64,000 nt of DNA from the NCBI RefSeq assembly GCF_900163645.1, contig NZ_FUKM01000032.1:19610-83609 (forward strand), given 5' to 3'. The notes beneath the pieces were generated by a model. It had not been told where the DNA came from and searched no databases. It was given only the letters and a program-made list of their open reading frames with translations. The translations under genes and the position numbers were made by a program. The DNA is from Halomonas citrativorans. Its GTDB lineage: Bacteria; Pseudomonadota; Gammaproteobacteria; Pseudomonadales; Halomonadaceae. Positions 41,777-51,452 of the stretch are shown piece by piece; within the stretch, counting starts at the first letter, position 1; each line of letters opens with the position of its first letter.

Positions 41777-42649
41777 TTAACGAAAGCGGCGCTGGGATAA
41801 TAAATGGCGCACCAGGGGTGCCAAAATCAGCTCCATGGCTAATGACATGCGCGCGCCTGGCACGACCAGCGTATGTGGCCGTGTCATAAAGGCATCCTTG
41901 ATCATTGCAAGAAGCCAAGGAAAATCAACGGTTGATGGATCACGAAATCGTATCACCACAAACGACTCGGCATCTGTGGGGATATCCTGCACTTCAAAGG
42001 GGTTGGACGTATCGACGGTAGGCACCCGTTGAAAGTTGATATGGGTGCGGGAGAATTGCGGCTGAATATAGCGCACGTAATCGTTCATGCGGCCCAGAAT
42101 CGTATCGATCACCGCTTCCTGGGAGTAGCCACGCAGCTTGGTATCACGGTCAATTTTCTGAATCCATTCAAGATTCATGGTCGGCGCAACGCCTACCAAC
42201 AGATCCACATGGCGAGCAATGTCGTACTCCTGGGTTACCAACCCACCATGTAAGCCTTCATAGAACAACAGGTCGGTACCACATGGGAGCGACTGCCACT
42301 CCGTAAAGGTGCCTACGCGGCACCCTGCTTCGATTTTCTGCTTGTCTTCCGCGTGGATATAGTGCCGAAACGTGCCCGTACCGTGTTCGCCATACTCGAC
42401 AAATACCCCTTCAAGGCGGTCAAGCAGGTTGGCTTCTACTGCAAAATGCGAAAGCTCATGCTTACGCTCGGGCTCTTCACGAAACATGCGGTGAAGATCA
42501 TCACGTGTATAGCGGTGAAAAGCGTCACCATCCACCATGGCCGCATGTACATCTTCGCGTAGAAACATGCGCTCAAAGCTTCGTCTGACGGTCGTTGTGC
42601 CCGCACCCGAAGAGCCCGTCACGGCGATAATGGGATATTCCCGCGACAT
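41777..42649 (-). CDS. prkB: Phosphoribulokinase-type kinase (PrkB)
   Basis: A 290-residue P-loop kinase: IAVTGSSGAGTTTVRRSFE at the N-terminus, VDGDAFHRYTRDD near 40, and LPCGTDLLFYEGLHGGLV near 130. It matches the class I phosphoribulokinase family found in many non-autotrophic gammaproteobacteria. No RuBisCO or other Calvin-cycle gene is in this window, so carbon fixation is not implied; the physiological substrate of these PrkB proteins is uncertain. It follows the thioesterase gene with overlapping TAATG signals. Confidence 0.9.
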   Translation of the reverse strand: MSREYPIIAVTGSSGAGTTTVRRSFERMFLREDVHAAMVDGDAFHRYTRDDLHRMFREEPERKHELSHFAVEANLLDRLEGVFVEYGEHGTGTFRHYIHAEDKQKIEAGCRVGTFTEWQSLPCGTDLLFYEGLHGGLVTQEYDIARHVDLLVGVAPTMNLEWIQKIDRDTKLRGYSQEAVIDTILGRMNDYVRYIQPQFSRTHINFQRVPTVDTSNPFEVQDIPTDAESFVVIRFRDPSTVDFPWLLAMIKDAFMTRPHTLVVPGARMSLAMELILAPLVRHLLSQRRFR

Positions 42650-43089
42650 TAAGCACTCCTCGCTTGGGCCAAGGCCTGCTTGATGGGCTCAGGTATCGCC
42701 ACCGGCCGCCCAGTATTGACGTCGATGAGTAACTGGTTAACGCGGGCGGTCGCCACGATATGTTCGCCGTCGCGCTGCAAAATACGCTGGTAAACGGTTA
42801 ATGCCTTGCCCTGCGGCTCAGGCACAGCCGTTTCAATGATCAACGCATCAGGCCAACGCGCTTCACGTTGATACTGCACGGCCAGGTCGGCCACCACGCT
42901 TGGATAGCCGTGCATGTCCCATTCCGGTAGCGCCAGGACGGAAAAAGCGTGAACGCGGGCTTCATGTAGCAGCGAAACCACTGTGTCATGCCCCAAATGC
43001 CGGCCGTAATTCATATCGGTTACCCGCACCGTTAAGGGGTGACGATGAATAACCGCGTTGGCGGGAAAATCCAGCGTTACACGTTCCAT
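42649..43089 (-). CDS. Hotdog-fold acyl-CoA thioesterase
   Basis: A 146-residue protein of the 4-hydroxybenzoyl-CoA thioesterase family. The region VRVTDMNYGRHLGHDTVVSL replaces the classic Y-x-D catalytic motif with D-M-N-Y-G-R-H, and AVQYQREARWPDALIIET forms the central strand. The family hydrolyses acyl-CoA or acyl-ACP thioesters. It overlaps prkB by one base, so the pair is probably co-expressed. Substrate unknown. Confidence 0.85.
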   Translation of the reverse strand: MERVTLDFPANAVIHRHPLTVRVTDMNYGRHLGHDTVVSLLHEARVHAFSVLALPEWDMHGYPSVVADLAVQYQREARWPDALIIETAVPEPQGKALTVYQRILQRDGEHIVATARVNQLLIDVNTGRPVAIPEPIKQALAQARSA

Positions 43090-43151
43090 ACCTGTTTCCT
43101 TTCGGTGGTGATAAGTGGCCCGCCCCTTGCGCTATGGTACCAACGTGCTTA

Positions 43152-44438
43152 TTACGCTTTTTCTCTCGCAATAGCACGGTAAGCGATATCACGGCGATAT
43201 TCAGCGCCCTCCCAGCGAATCTCATTGACACCTTTATAAGCCTGCTGCTGTGCGCTAAATACACTCTCGCCCAGTGCCGTCACACACAGTACACGACCGC
43301 CGGAGGTCGTTACCTCGTTGTTCGCGTTCAGCGCGGTGCCCGCATGAAACACCTTGCTGTGCTGCTCGGCTTTTGCCAAACCATCAATGACATCGCCTTT
43401 ACGGTAGCTGGCTGGATAACCGCCCGCCGCCATGACCACCCCCACCGCGGCACGTGAATCCCAATGGCACGTTTTACCCGCCAACTGCCCCTGGGCACCG
43501 GCAAGGCAAAGCTCAGCAAGATCAGACGTCAGGCGCATCATGATGGGCTGAGTTTCGGGGTCACCAAAGCGGCAGTTATATTCAATCACTTTGGGCTGCC
43601 CGGTCTGGTCGATCATCAACCCGGCATACAAAAATCCGGTATAGGCATTGCCTTCAGCGGCCATCCCTTTAACCGTGGGTACGATGACCTGTTCCATGAT
43701 GCGGGCATCAACGTCTGGCGTCACGACCGGTGCAGGTGAGTAAGCGCCCATGCCGCCTGTATTTGGGCCTGTGTCGCCATCGTAGGCGCGCTTATGGTCT
43801 TGGCTTGTGGCCATGGGAACGATGTTTTCGCCATCGACCATGACGATAAAGCTCGCTTCTTCGCCTTCAAGAAACTCTTCAATGACAACGCGAGCACCGG
43901 CATCGCCAAAGGCATTGGCTTCGAGCATATCGCGAATGGCGGCTTCGGCCTCCACTTCACTCATGGCAACGATCACGCCCTTACCTGCCGCCAAGCCATC
44001 TGCCTTGATGACGATAGGCGCACCGACCTTGTGTAAATATGCCAACGCAGGCGTTACCGTGGTAAACGTCTGATAAGCCGCCGTTGGAATAGCATGGCGC
44101 GCCAGGAAGTCCTTGGTAAATGACTTGGAGCCTTCAAGCTGGGCTGCGGCTTGGGTGGGGCCAAAGATGGTCAGGCCAGCCGCTTGAAAGCGGTCAACGA
44201 CGCCTTCGACCAGAGGCGCTTCTGGACCGACGACGGTCAAGCCAATACGCTCTTTGAGCGCAAATGCTTCTAACCCGGCCAAGTCGGTGGCCGCAATATC
44301 GATATTGGTCAGCTTGTCTTCAGTAGCCGTACCGGCATTGCCGGGCGCTACAAATACCTGCTCAACATTATCAGATTGCGCTAATTTCCACGCCAACGCA
44401 TGTTCGCGGCCGCCGCCACCTATCATCAAAACCTTCAT
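43152..44438 (-). CDS. purD: Phosphoribosylamine-glycine ligase
   Basis: A 428-residue ATP-grasp enzyme with the full PurD pattern: MKVLMIGGGGREHALAWKLA at the N-terminus, VGPEAPLVEGVVDRF, ATP-grasp GAPIVIKADGLAAGKGVIVA near 135, and TGGMGAYSPAP and EYNCRFGDPETQ near 230-295. It makes glycinamide ribonucleotide from phosphoribosylamine and glycine in purine synthesis. In related bacteria purH often precedes purD; here the upstream neighbour is phaR instead. Confidence 0.97.
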   Translation of the reverse strand: MKVLMIGGGGREHALAWKLAQSDNVEQVFVAPGNAGTATEDKLTNIDIAATDLAGLEAFALKERIGLTVVGPEAPLVEGVVDRFQAAGLTIFGPTQAAAQLEGSKSFTKDFLARHAIPTAAYQTFTTVTPALAYLHKVGAPIVIKADGLAAGKGVIVAMSEVEAEAAIRDMLEANAFGDAGARVVIEEFLEGEEASFIVMVDGENIVPMATSQDHKRAYDGDTGPNTGGMGAYSPAPVVTPDVDARIMEQVIVPTVKGMAAEGNAYTGFLYAGLMIDQTGQPKVIEYNCRFGDPETQPIMMRLTSDLAELCLAGAQGQLAGKTCHWDSRAAVGVVMAAGGYPASYRKGDVIDGLAKAEQHSKVFHAGTALNANNEVTTSGGRVLCVTALGESVFSAQQQAYKGVNEIRWEGAEYRRDIAYRAIAREKA

Positions 44439-44505
44439 GTTCTTCCTTCTCGAACGGGAGAGCGATTATGCGCCGCATTATGCCACAAGGTGACCACTCG
44501 TGGCG

Positions 44506-44967
44506 TTAGGAGGATTTATCCTCATCCTTGTCGCTGGTGGAGGGCGGCTGGTTCAAGGTGTTTTGCCAAAAGCGCATATTTTCTTCGGCCAGCTCGCGCA
44601 TAAACTCCATCGGCGTATGGCGCATGGCCTGCTGCCATTGGCTTTGTAAACGCTTTTGCTGCTCCAGCATAAGCTGCGTGCCTTGCTCCAGATAACGCGC
44701 CAGAGGTAAAGGTGACGACATATCGTAAACCCGGATGAGCTGCGCCAGCAGGTCGTTAGAGAATACTTCGGCTTCGTTATCCGACTGCTCCTGCTCAATA
44801 ATGATGGAGAGCAGAATGGTACGCGTCAGGTCTTCCCCGCTTTTGGCATCCTCAACCCGAAACGGCGCTTCTTCAATAATAAGATGGCGCAGATCTTCAA
44901 GCGTGACATAACGGCTTTGCTGAGTGTCGTACAACCGGCGATTGGCATACTTACGAATTACGCGCAC
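44506..44967 (-). CDS. phaR: Polyhydroxyalkanoate synthesis repressor PhaR
   Basis: A 153-residue protein starting at GTG 44967 with AAGGAG seven bases upstream. The N-terminus MRVIRKYANRRLYDTQQSRY is the PHB accumulation regulator DNA-binding domain. Two C-terminal regulatory segments follow (LLSIIIEQEQSDNEAEVFSN, then a Gln-rich helix). In PHA-producing bacteria PhaR binds PHA granules and represses phasin genes. No PHA synthesis gene is in the window, so its targets lie elsewhere. Confidence 0.92.
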   Translation of the reverse strand: MRVIRKYANRRLYDTQQSRYVTLEDLRHLIIEEAPFRVEDAKSGEDLTRTILLSIIIEQEQSDNEAEVFSNDLLAQLIRVYDMSSPLPLARYLEQGTQLMLEQQKRLQSQWQQAMRHTPMEFMRELAEENMRFWQNTLNQPPSTSDKDEDKSS

Positions 44968-45091
44968 AGCGCATCTCCTTAAACGCGATAGGGGTTGTTC
45001 CCCAATGCTATTATTGTGCCTGCACCACGCGCCCATGCAAGCCATGTGAGTAGAATATTGCGCAACAGCGTGCCCACCCTTCGACCAATAG

Positions 45092-45814
45092 ATGCCGATT
45101 ATGAATTTGATCTTGCTTCACCCCAGCGACCTCGACCACCAGGGCCATGCACGTATAACAGACGCACGCAGATTAGCGCATTTACGCGATATCCATCGCG
45201 CCGCCCTCAGTGACCGGTTAACGGTGGGTGTTCAGGGTGGCTTAATGGGAAAAGCACAGCTGGTCGAATTAACCACTGAGCTTGCCGTATTTGCCCTTGA
45301 CCCGTTAGCAGACGTGCCTCCCCCCGCTCTTCCCGTGCATTTAGTACTCGCGCTACCTCGGCCACGCATGCTGGCGCGAACGCTTGAGCATGTGACAGCG
45401 TTAGGGGTGAAGGAAATTACGCTACTGCATACCAAGCGCGTAGAGAAAAGCTATTGGCAATCACCAGAGCTTCTTCCCGAGAAAATTCATCAGCACCTGG
45501 TGCTGGGTCTGGAGCAAGCCCGTGATACCCAGCTACCGAGCGTGACACTGACCAAAGGCTTCCGGCCCTTTCTTGAAGAGCAACTGCCTGCTTTACTTCG
45601 CGGTCGCCGTGGCCTTGTGGCTCATCCGGGCATGCCGATGGCCTGCCCACGTGGCATCAGCGACAATACGCTGCTGTTGGTCGGCCCAGAAGGTGGGTTT
45701 ATTCCATGGGAAGTTGAGAAACTGCTGGAAGCTGGCTGTGAAGGGATGCATCTTGGGCCGCGCATTTTACGCGTTGAAACAGCCGTCACAGCGTTGCTGT
45801 CACGGCTGTTCTAA
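45092..45814 (+). CDS. rsmE: 16S rRNA m3U1498 methyltransferase RsmE
   Basis: A 240-residue SPOUT methyltransferase. The N-terminal PUA-like part includes HARITDARRLAHLRDIHRA. The C-terminal knot carries LALPRPRMLARTLEHVTALG, LLVGPEGGFIPWEVEKLLEA and HLGPRILRVETAVTALL, the S-adenosylmethionine pocket and family signature. It methylates U1498 of 16S rRNA. The start may be ATG 45092 or ATG 45101; neither has a strong ribosome site. It diverges from phaR. Confidence 0.95.
   Translation: MPIMNLILLHPSDLDHQGHARITDARRLAHLRDIHRAALSDRLTVGVQGGLMGKAQLVELTTELAVFALDPLADVPPPALPVHLVLALPRPRMLARTLEHVTALGVKEITLLHTKRVEKSYWQSPELLPEKIHQHLVLGLEQARDTQLPSVTLTKGFRPFLEEQLPALLRGRRGLVAHPGMPMACPRGISDNTLLLVGPEGGFIPWEVEKLLEAGCEGMHLGPRILRVETAVTALLSRLF
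45778..45810. terminator. Long hairpin overlapping the 3' end of rsmE
   Basis: AACAGCCGT pairs with ACGGCTGTT, and inside it ACAGC pairs with GCTGT, with one C-C mismatch and a GTT loop: a 14-bp stem within the last codons of rsmE. The converging gene ends ten bases beyond the rsmE stop, so this may terminate transcription for one or both genes although T-runs are poor. Confidence 0.5.
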
Positions 45815-45824
45815 AACTCAATAC

Positions 45825-46376
45825 CTAGGATTGCTGGTCTTCTGGGTCGTGAGGCACTACCTCAGCATCTTCACTGCAGGATGGCTCCTGCTGGAATGTT
45901 TCGCGCACGTCCAGCAAGCCTAAATGGCTGATGGTTCGCCGGCCAAGCAACAGCGGATAATGCATTTCTTCGCGATCACGCAGGCTAAATTGCTCTTCGT
46001 AAACCGTATCGCCCATGCACACATTCATTAATACAACGGGGCGCTCATCACGTCCGCCCGCACCGCGCACTGCCAACTCACGATAGAGCGGCCGTTCAAG
46101 ACGGTCGCTAAACACTTCGTCGTTCTGCTGGTCTTTTAGCTTTAAGCGAAAGCGCACCCACTCCTCGCCCTCTTTCTCAAACACTTCGATATCACGCGCA
46201 TCCAGAGATGACGTCAGGGCACCACTATCAAGCTTGGCCTTCACCATAATGCCCCAGGGCTCTATGGTGGCATTTTCAACCCAACCAAACACTTTATCAT
46301 CAGCGCTTGCCACTGCGCTGGCGGCTAATGCACTTACCAGTACACTACTTAACAGCGTTTTTCCCACAAATCCCAT
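45825..46376 (-). CDS. Retropepsin-like protease-family protein (PF05618 type)
   Basis: A 183-residue exported protein: signal peptide at residues 1-25 (hydrophobic LLSSVLVSALAASAVASA), then FGWVENATIEPWGIMVKAKL and DSGALTSSLDARDI. The D-S-G motif is that of aspartic retropepsin-like enzymes, and LLGRRTISHLGLLDV near the C-terminus is the second family block. The family is often named ATP-dependent zinc protease in databases, but the motif is that of an aspartic fold. Some members are linked to RimK or to envelope functions; no partner is visible here. Confidence 0.82.
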   Translation of the reverse strand: MGFVGKTLLSSVLVSALAASAVASADDKVFGWVENATIEPWGIMVKAKLDSGALTSSLDARDIEVFEKEGEEWVRFRLKLKDQQNDEVFSDRLERPLYRELAVRGAGGRDERPVVLMNVCMGDTVYEEQFSLRDREEMHYPLLLGRRTISHLGLLDVRETFQQEPSCSEDAEVVPHDPEDQQS

Positions 46377-46421
46377 AGCATCATCCTTGGTGAAATAAGT
46401 GATTAATCGTTAACTACGCAC

Positions 46422-47681
46422 CTAGCGCAGCCTTTCAAGCAGCGCCTGAGTAGCGAAGCCATCCGGCGTCAGGCCTTGGCTGCGTTGAAAGTCACGCACG
46501 CCTTGGCGTGTATTGGGCCCCATCACACCGTCAGCCCCGCCTACCGAATAGCCTGCTTCATTCAAGCGCCGCTGGAGTTCTTTGACATCGTCGCGGGTTA
46601 AAGGTGTCTGCCCTCGTGGCCATGCCTGGCGTATTCCCTCACGTCCGGCAATTTTATCAGCCAGCGTCGCCACGGCCAGGGCGTAGCTGGTGGCGTTGTT
46701 ATAGCGCAAAATCGCTCGAAAATTAGCGCCTACCAAAAAGGCAGGCCCTTCAGCCCCGGCCGGAATGACGATGGCCGCGCTCTCGAAATTGGGCAGCTCA
46801 CCCTGCAGGGCGCGTACACCTTGACTCGCCCACTCGGCGCTACTGCGGCGCTCGGTCTGTGAATAATCAAACGATGCAGGAAGCGCTAACTCAACCCCCC
46901 AAGGTTCGCCTGTTTGCCAGCCTGCCCGCGCCAGATAGTTGGCGGTGGAGGCCATCACATCGGGGATACTGCCCCAGATATCACGGCGGCCATTGTTATC
47001 ACCATCCACGGCATAAGCTTCAAAGCTACTGGGGATGAACTGGGTATGCCCCATAGCACCCGCCCAGGAGCCTTTCATTTGCTCGGCGGCGATATCGCCC
47101 TGGTCAATAATACGTAACGCCGCAAGCAGTTCACCGCGTGCGAAATCCCGGCGACGCCCATCGTATGCCAGGGTGGCGAGCGCCTCAAGGGTTGAGAAAT
47201 CACCAAAATTGCTTCCGTAATTGCTCTCGATGCCCCAAATCGCCACGATGATTTCTGAGGGTACGCCGTAGCGTTGCTGCATTTCTAATGCCGTCTGGCG
47301 ATGGGCGTCAAGCTTCTCACGGCCTGCATTGACGCGCGTATCGGAGGCGGCGGAATCGAGATACTCCCAAATAGGCCGCACGAACTCCGGCTGGTAGCGG
47401 TCCAGCTCAATCACCCGTTTACGGTAGCGCACGTTATCCAGCGCGGTGGCTAGCGTTGACTCACTGATCCCTTGGGCAGCTGCATAACGGCGGAACTCGT
47501 TTCGCCACTGCTCAAAGTTGGCATAGCGTAGTTCTTCGGCACCACGGGCATCCACTTCTGTCATCAACTGCGGGTTAGCGTAGAGGCTTCCGCTAAACAT
47601 TACCGTTAGCACCCCGGCGGTAACTACAAGTGATGTATGACAAAAAGCGCGACGTAATGGCAAATTAATCTTGAGCGACAT
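46422..47681 (-). CDS. Lytic murein transglycosylase (MltB family) with peptidoglycan-binding domain
   Basis: A 419-residue periplasmic protein from ATG 47681, with AGGA upstream. A signal peptide covers residues about 1-35. The catalytic domain has the glutamate in IVAIWGIESNYGSNFGDF, then GSWAGAMGHTQFIPSSF and DGDNNGRRDIWGSIPDV. The last about 60 residues are a PG_binding_1 repeat (VKELQRRLNEAGYSVGGADG). It cleaves glycan strands to 1,6-anhydromuropeptides during wall growth or turnover. Confidence 0.93.
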   Translation of the reverse strand: MSLKINLPLRRAFCHTSLVVTAGVLTVMFSGSLYANPQLMTEVDARGAEELRYANFEQWRNEFRRYAAAQGISESTLATALDNVRYRKRVIELDRYQPEFVRPIWEYLDSAASDTRVNAGREKLDAHRQTALEMQQRYGVPSEIIVAIWGIESNYGSNFGDFSTLEALATLAYDGRRRDFARGELLAALRIIDQGDIAAEQMKGSWAGAMGHTQFIPSSFEAYAVDGDNNGRRDIWGSIPDVMASTANYLARAGWQTGEPWGVELALPASFDYSQTERRSSAEWASQGVRALQGELPNFESAAIVIPAGAEGPAFLVGANFRAILRYNNATSYALAVATLADKIAGREGIRQAWPRGQTPLTRDDVKELQRRLNEAGYSVGGADGVMGPNTRQGVRDFQRSQGLTPDGFATQALLERLR

Positions 47682-47747
47682 GGTGTCTATTCCTAGGCTG
47701 TCCTTGGCATGCCTGATGATGGCCTGGAAAACAGGCAGATACCAGGA

Positions 47748-47759
47748 TTTGTACGAAAA
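47748..47759. repeat. Solo 12-bp copy of the 56.5-kb palindrome end
   Basis: TTTGTACGAAAA is identical to the left end of the palindromic element at 56517-56650, but no matching right end follows. It lies just upstream of the transglycosylase gene, next to a small hairpin (GCCTG-GAAAA-CAGGC, 47722-47736). It may be a decayed copy, or chance, since the core GTAC is short. Confidence 0.35.
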
Positions 47760-47861
47760 CAACGTGTGCTTAGCAGTTTTGGTGCAAACCCAGGCCTATC
47801 AACCTTTTACCAGGTAAAGTCACGGCGCTGACATTTCCTGCTGATACATTGTGATATAAAA

Positions 47862-47882
47862 AAACCACCGTGCAGGTGGTTT
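47862..47882. terminator. Terminator of the Mrp operon
   Basis: AAACCACC and GGTGGTTT form an 8-bp stem with a 5-base loop, 45-65 bases after the mnhG stop. On the leftward transcript it ends in a run of T from the AAAAAAA at 47858-47864, a classical intrinsic terminator for the antiporter operon. Confidence 0.85.
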
Positions 47883-47926
47883 CTTAACGATTAATTATTT
47901 GTTAACCGGTAAATTAGTGAAATAAA

Positions 47927-48331
47927 TCAATCAGGGTCCGTCGCTCGTGGCTGACGCTTAGCGTTTTCATCCGTTTCCATACCGCTTTTTAATTCATGGG
48001 TTAACGGGTCGTAGTTGGGGCGAAGCTCATCCTTGACCGTACCACTCCAAAGTCGAGAGCCCACAAAGTAACCCGCCCGTCCTATCACATGCGCCGCAAC
48101 GGGGGCTGTCATCAGGATAAACACGATAATCGCAAAGGAACGAGCGACCACGCCTACCTCAGAAAAGTGCATCGCCGATGCCAACATGATCAAAATAACG
48201 CCTAATGCCGCCGCTTTGGTAGTGGCATGCATACGCGTTAGTAGATCCGGCAAACGTAACAAGCCAACAGCCGCCAAGAGCATAAATAAAGAGCCTGTCA
48301 GCAATAGCGCACCTTTAATCGCTTCAATCAT
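47927..48331 (-). CDS. mnhG: Mrp Na+/H+ antiporter subunit G
   Basis: A 134-residue membrane protein: IEAIKGALLLTGSLFMLLAA at the N-terminus, LLRLPDLLTRMHATTKAAAL, and a third helix around FAIIVFILMTAPVAAHVIGR. This is the MnhG/PhaG pattern of three helices. The hydrophilic tail (about residues 92-134) is rather long. Start ATG 48331 overlaps the end of mnhF by eight bases. It is the last gene of the seven-gene operon. Confidence 0.92.
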   Translation of the reverse strand: MIEAIKGALLLTGSLFMLLAAVGLLRLPDLLTRMHATTKAAALGVILIMLASAMHFSEVGVVARSFAIIVFILMTAPVAAHVIGRAGYFVGSRLWSGTVKDELRPNYDPLTHELKSGMETDENAKRQPRATDPD

Positions 48332-48593
48332 CGCGTGGCCCTCCCCGTTCCAAAAAGCGTGCAAAGCCAATCGCGGCCAGAAAGCCCATTAGCGCAATAA
48401 CGATAGCAGCATCCAGAAAGCTGGCTACCCCGGATTGAATGGCGTAAACGCCTACCAACCCGACCACCGTGGTAGAGAACAGTTCAAGCGCCACCACTCG
48501 GTCAGGCAGGCTTGGCCCGCGCACCACACGCACAAACGTCAAGATTAGCGCCAGCCCCATAATGATCTGGCTGATTAAGAGAACCGTATCCAT
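48324..48593 (-). CDS. mnhF: Mrp Na+/H+ antiporter subunit F
   Basis: An 89-residue protein with three helices. The motif VRVVRGPSLPDRVVALELFS after the first helix and FLDAAIVIALMGFLAAIGFA in the last are diagnostic for MnhF/PhaF. It overlaps mnhE by one base upstream and mnhG by eight downstream. It is needed for assembly of the antiporter complex in known systems. Confidence 0.94.
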   Translation of the reverse strand: MDTVLLISQIIMGLALILTFVRVVRGPSLPDRVVALELFSTTVVGLVGVYAIQSGVASFLDAAIVIALMGFLAAIGFARFLERGGPRDD

Positions 48594-49066
48594 TAGCGAA
48601 ATAACTCCAGAGCTCGATGCTCCATTTCTTTTAAGTTGCGCCTTAGCTCTTCTTCGTCATCCAGGAACATGGCATGGATATAAAGCACCTTGCGATCATC
48701 AGAGACGTCCAGGCTCAGCGTTCCCGGTGTTAAAGAGATCAGATTAGCCACCAGGGTAATTTCCATTTCAGTACGTGCGGAAAGCGGCATGGCAATGACG
48801 CCTGGCTGCATGTGCCAAGGCGGCGTCACTATATCAAACGCAACACGCAGGTTGGCTTGAACAAGCTCCTTTAGAAAAAAACCCAGAAAGCCAATAATGC
48901 GCGGAATTCTGGCCGGATAGCCTTTTAATGCGCTTACTTGCGGCTCAATCAGCACCAGCGCGATATAGCCGAAAATCATGCCTACCAGCAGGTTCAAGCC
49001 TGTGAAGTCGCCGCTCAGCAGTACCCATGCCAATCCTAACAGCAGGTTCCAAATAGCACCGGTCAT
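48593..49066 (-). CDS. mnhE: Mrp Na+/H+ antiporter subunit E
   Basis: A 157-residue protein with two or three N-terminal hydrophobic segments and the family core [20 protein letters not shown] followed by [20 protein letters not shown], then [20 protein letters not shown]. This is the MnhE/PhaE signature. It overlaps mnhD by four bases (ATGA). Confidence 0.94.
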   Translation of the reverse strand: MTGAIWNLLLGLAWVLLSGDFTGLNLLVGMIFGYIALVLIEPQVSALKGYPARIPRIIGFLGFFLKELVQANLRVAFDIVTPPWHMQPGVIAMPLSARTEMEITLVANLISLTPGTLSLDVSDDRKVLYIHAMFLDDEEELRRNLKEMEHRALELFR

Positions 49067-50658
49067 GGCGCGTCCCCCCCGCTTATTATTTCTACCTGCA
49101 ACTCACTTGGTATAAGTAGCGCATCCTCAGCACTCGCGGATACGCCCAACACCGCATCAATATACCCTCTGGGGGCCAGCAATTGATCACCAATGGTGGT
49201 CATCACATGCATGATGGGTTCCGCTAAAATCCCGATGAGCACTGAAAACAGAGCCAGCACCACCACGGGCAAATACATCATCCACAGGCTGGGTTTAATA
49301 AGCCGCCCATCATCCCCAGAGGGTGTATTCGATTCAGGCACCTGGTTATCTTCTGGCAAGGATTTCCAGAAGACTTCGTTCCATATCTTCACCATGGAGT
49401 AGAGCGTTAATAACCCTACTCCCAAGGCAATGGCAGTAACCACATACGCCTCGGCTTCAATACCGGCCCGCACAATCACGAACTTGGCGAAGAACCCGGA
49501 TAACGGAGGAACCCCCGCGAGGGAAAATGCTGAGATAAAAAATGCAACCGCAAGCCAAGGGCGTTCTTTATAAAGCCCACCCATCTTTTTTAGCTGGTAC
49601 GTGCCCTGTAAGCGGTGAGTGATACCGCTAATCAAAAACAGGTTCGTCTTGACAATAATATTGTGCATGATGGCAAACACGCCGCCAGCAATCGCTAATG
49701 GTGTATACAGCGCCAAACCCAGAATCATATAGCCGATCTGGCTGACAATATGAAACGACAAAATACGCCGAAACTCATATTGAGCGGCCGCACCCAGCAC
49801 CCCGGTCACCATGGTAAGCACCGCTCCCCACAACATTATTTCCTGTAGGTAGCCCATCGACTGGTCAAAGATCAAGGTAAACACACGGAACAGTGAATAC
49901 ACGCCAACCTTGGTGAGAAGGCCTGCAAAAAGCGCTGAAACGGCGACAGGCGGCGTATGGTAAGACGCAGGCAGCCAGAAAAAGAGCGGGAAGGCTGCCG
50001 CCTTGATCCCAAAGGCCACCATAAACATCACCGCGAGCACCTCGACCATCCCGTTATGCTCAACAGCATTCATGCGCAGTGCGATATCGGCCATGTTAAG
50101 CGTACCGACCGTGCCGTACAGCAGCCCCACCGCTGTCAGAAAGATCACCGACGCCAGCAGGTTAAGCGTTACGTACTTTATTGCCCCTTCCATCTGGGCC
50201 CGCTCGCCGCCCAAAATCAGTAGCGCAAAAGAGGCCACCAGCATGACCTCAAACCAAACATAAAGGTTGAAGATATCACCGGTTAAAAAGGCTCCTGCCA
50301 CCCCAGCTAGCAACAAGTGCATTAACGGATAATAGCCAAATTTCTCATGGCCACGGCCAGTCGTCGCTAGCGAATAAATCCCCATGGCGAGGCCGATGAT
50401 ACCGGTCATCAGCACCATCACCGCACTTAACATATCGGCGATGAGCGTAATCCCAAACGGTGCAGGCCAGCTGCCCATTTGCATGGTGACATAGCCTTCG
50501 GAAAGGGTTGTCGTAAACAACCAGAGACTAACTATCAGAAATGCTATATTTCCAGCAACGGCGATAAAGCGCTGCATTGGCCTTGAACGCCAAAACAGTA
50601 GTGAAATAGCCCCTGAAAGTAAGGGTAAAAGGACGGGAAGAGCAACTTCAGGCCTCAC
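49063..50658 (-). CDS. mnhD: Mrp Na+/H+ antiporter subunit D
   Basis: A 531-residue proton-channel subunit related to NuoM/NuoN, with about fourteen helices. The region [20 protein letters not shown] with the key Glu of helix 5, and [20 protein letters not shown] with the Lys/Pro-rich helix 7-8 pattern, are visible. Together with MnhA it forms the ion-translocating pair of the complex. It overlaps mnhC by four bases. Confidence 0.95.
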   Translation of the reverse strand: MRPEVALPVLLPLLSGAISLLFWRSRPMQRFIAVAGNIAFLIVSLWLFTTTLSEGYVTMQMGSWPAPFGITLIADMLSAVMVLMTGIIGLAMGIYSLATTGRGHEKFGYYPLMHLLLAGVAGAFLTGDIFNLYVWFEVMLVASFALLILGGERAQMEGAIKYVTLNLLASVIFLTAVGLLYGTVGTLNMADIALRMNAVEHNGMVEVLAVMFMVAFGIKAAAFPLFFWLPASYHTPPVAVSALFAGLLTKVGVYSLFRVFTLIFDQSMGYLQEIMLWGAVLTMVTGVLGAAAQYEFRRILSFHIVSQIGYMILGLALYTPLAIAGGVFAIMHNIIVKTNLFLISGITHRLQGTYQLKKMGGLYKERPWLAVAFFISAFSLAGVPPLSGFFAKFVIVRAGIEAEAYVVTAIALGVGLLTLYSMVKIWNEVFWKSLPEDNQVPESNTPSGDDGRLIKPSLWMMYLPVVVLALFSVLIGILAEPIMHVMTTIGDQLLAPRGYIDAVLGVSASAEDALLIPSELQVEIISGGDAP

Positions 50659-51002
50659 GTATCAGTATCCTTCATCTTATCCATGTCATCAGCCTTCACC
50701 ACTTCATAGGCACGACGAATCAATACAACAGCAAAGGCCAGTACACCAAATGCGATAACGATAGCCGTCAGTACAACGGCTTGGGGCAACGGGTCAGCGA
50801 CATCGCCCATAGGCTGAACCATACCTTCTGGAATCAGCGGTGGCGCGCCCCGCGTCATTCCGGCAGTAGTAAAGATCAATAAGTTAGCAGCGTTGGAAAG
50901 CAGCAGTAGCCCAATAACCAGCTTTACAATGGAGCGTCGCAGCATCATAAAAATAGCGGTGGCGTACATAATCCCAATCGCTAGCGCCATTACCGGTTCC
51001 AT
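50655..51002 (-). CDS. mnhC: Mrp Na+/H+ antiporter subunit C
   Basis: A 115-residue protein with three helices, related to Nuo[21 protein letters not shown], then [20 protein letters not shown] and [20 protein letters not shown]. The last segment is the NuoK-like motif DPLPQALVLTAIVI. It follows mnhB after an 18-base gap. Confidence 0.95.
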   Translation of the reverse strand: MEPVMALAIGIMYATAIFMMLRRSIVKLVIGLLLLSNAANLLIFTTAGMTRGAPPLIPEGMVQPMGDVADPLPQAVVLTAIVIAFGVLAFAVVLIRRAYEVVKADDMDKMKDTDT

Positions 51003-51020
51003 GCGTATCCTCCTGTTACG

Positions 51021-51452
51021 TTAAGGCTCATCCTTATCCACCTCCATCAACGCCATCACCATGCCAATCACCGCCCCCAACACCGCCAAGTAAACGCCAA
51101 TATCAAAAATCAGCGGGGTTGAGGCTTTAAAATCAATAACCGGAATGGTCCACCACTGCGCGGTTAAAAACGGCTGACCCATAAACCAGGCAGGTACAAC
51201 AGAAATCATGCCTAACAACAGCCCCACGCCAATCAAGTCGCGAGGGTCGACCATCCGTAATACCTCTTTTGTGGCACTGACGCCAAACGCCAGCAGATAC
51301 AAGGTAAACGCCCCCGCCGCCACTAACCCTGCAATAAACCCACCGCCGGGCTCGTCGTGTCCACGAAGCAGCAAAAATATCGAAAACATAAGCTGTAGCG
51401 GCATTAGAAAGCGGGCCGCCGTGTTTAAAATAATCGTTCCCGATTTAACCAT
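51021..51452 (-). CDS. mnhB: Mrp Na+/H+ antiporter subunit B
   Basis: A 143-residue MnhB protein with four helices, including the family motif [20 protein letters not shown] (about residues 29-48). I use ATG 51452, which overlaps the mnhA stop by eight bases (ATGGTTAA); the longer frame reads back into mnhA. A separate MnhB gene makes this a group 1, seven-subunit Mrp system. Confidence 0.94.
   Translation of the reverse strand: MVKSGTIILNTAARFLMPLQLMFSIFLLLRGHDEPGGGFIAGLVAAGAFTLYLLAFGVSATKEVLRMVDPRDLIGVGLLLGMISVVPAWFMGQPFLTAQWWTIPVIDFKASTPLIFDIGVYLAVLGAVIGMVMALMEVDKDEP

Noticed and set aside
41777..42649. Phosphoribulokinase as evidence for carbon fixation
   Set aside because: PrkB homologues are common in heterotrophic gammaproteobacteria, and no RuBisCO or other Calvin-cycle gene is present in the window.
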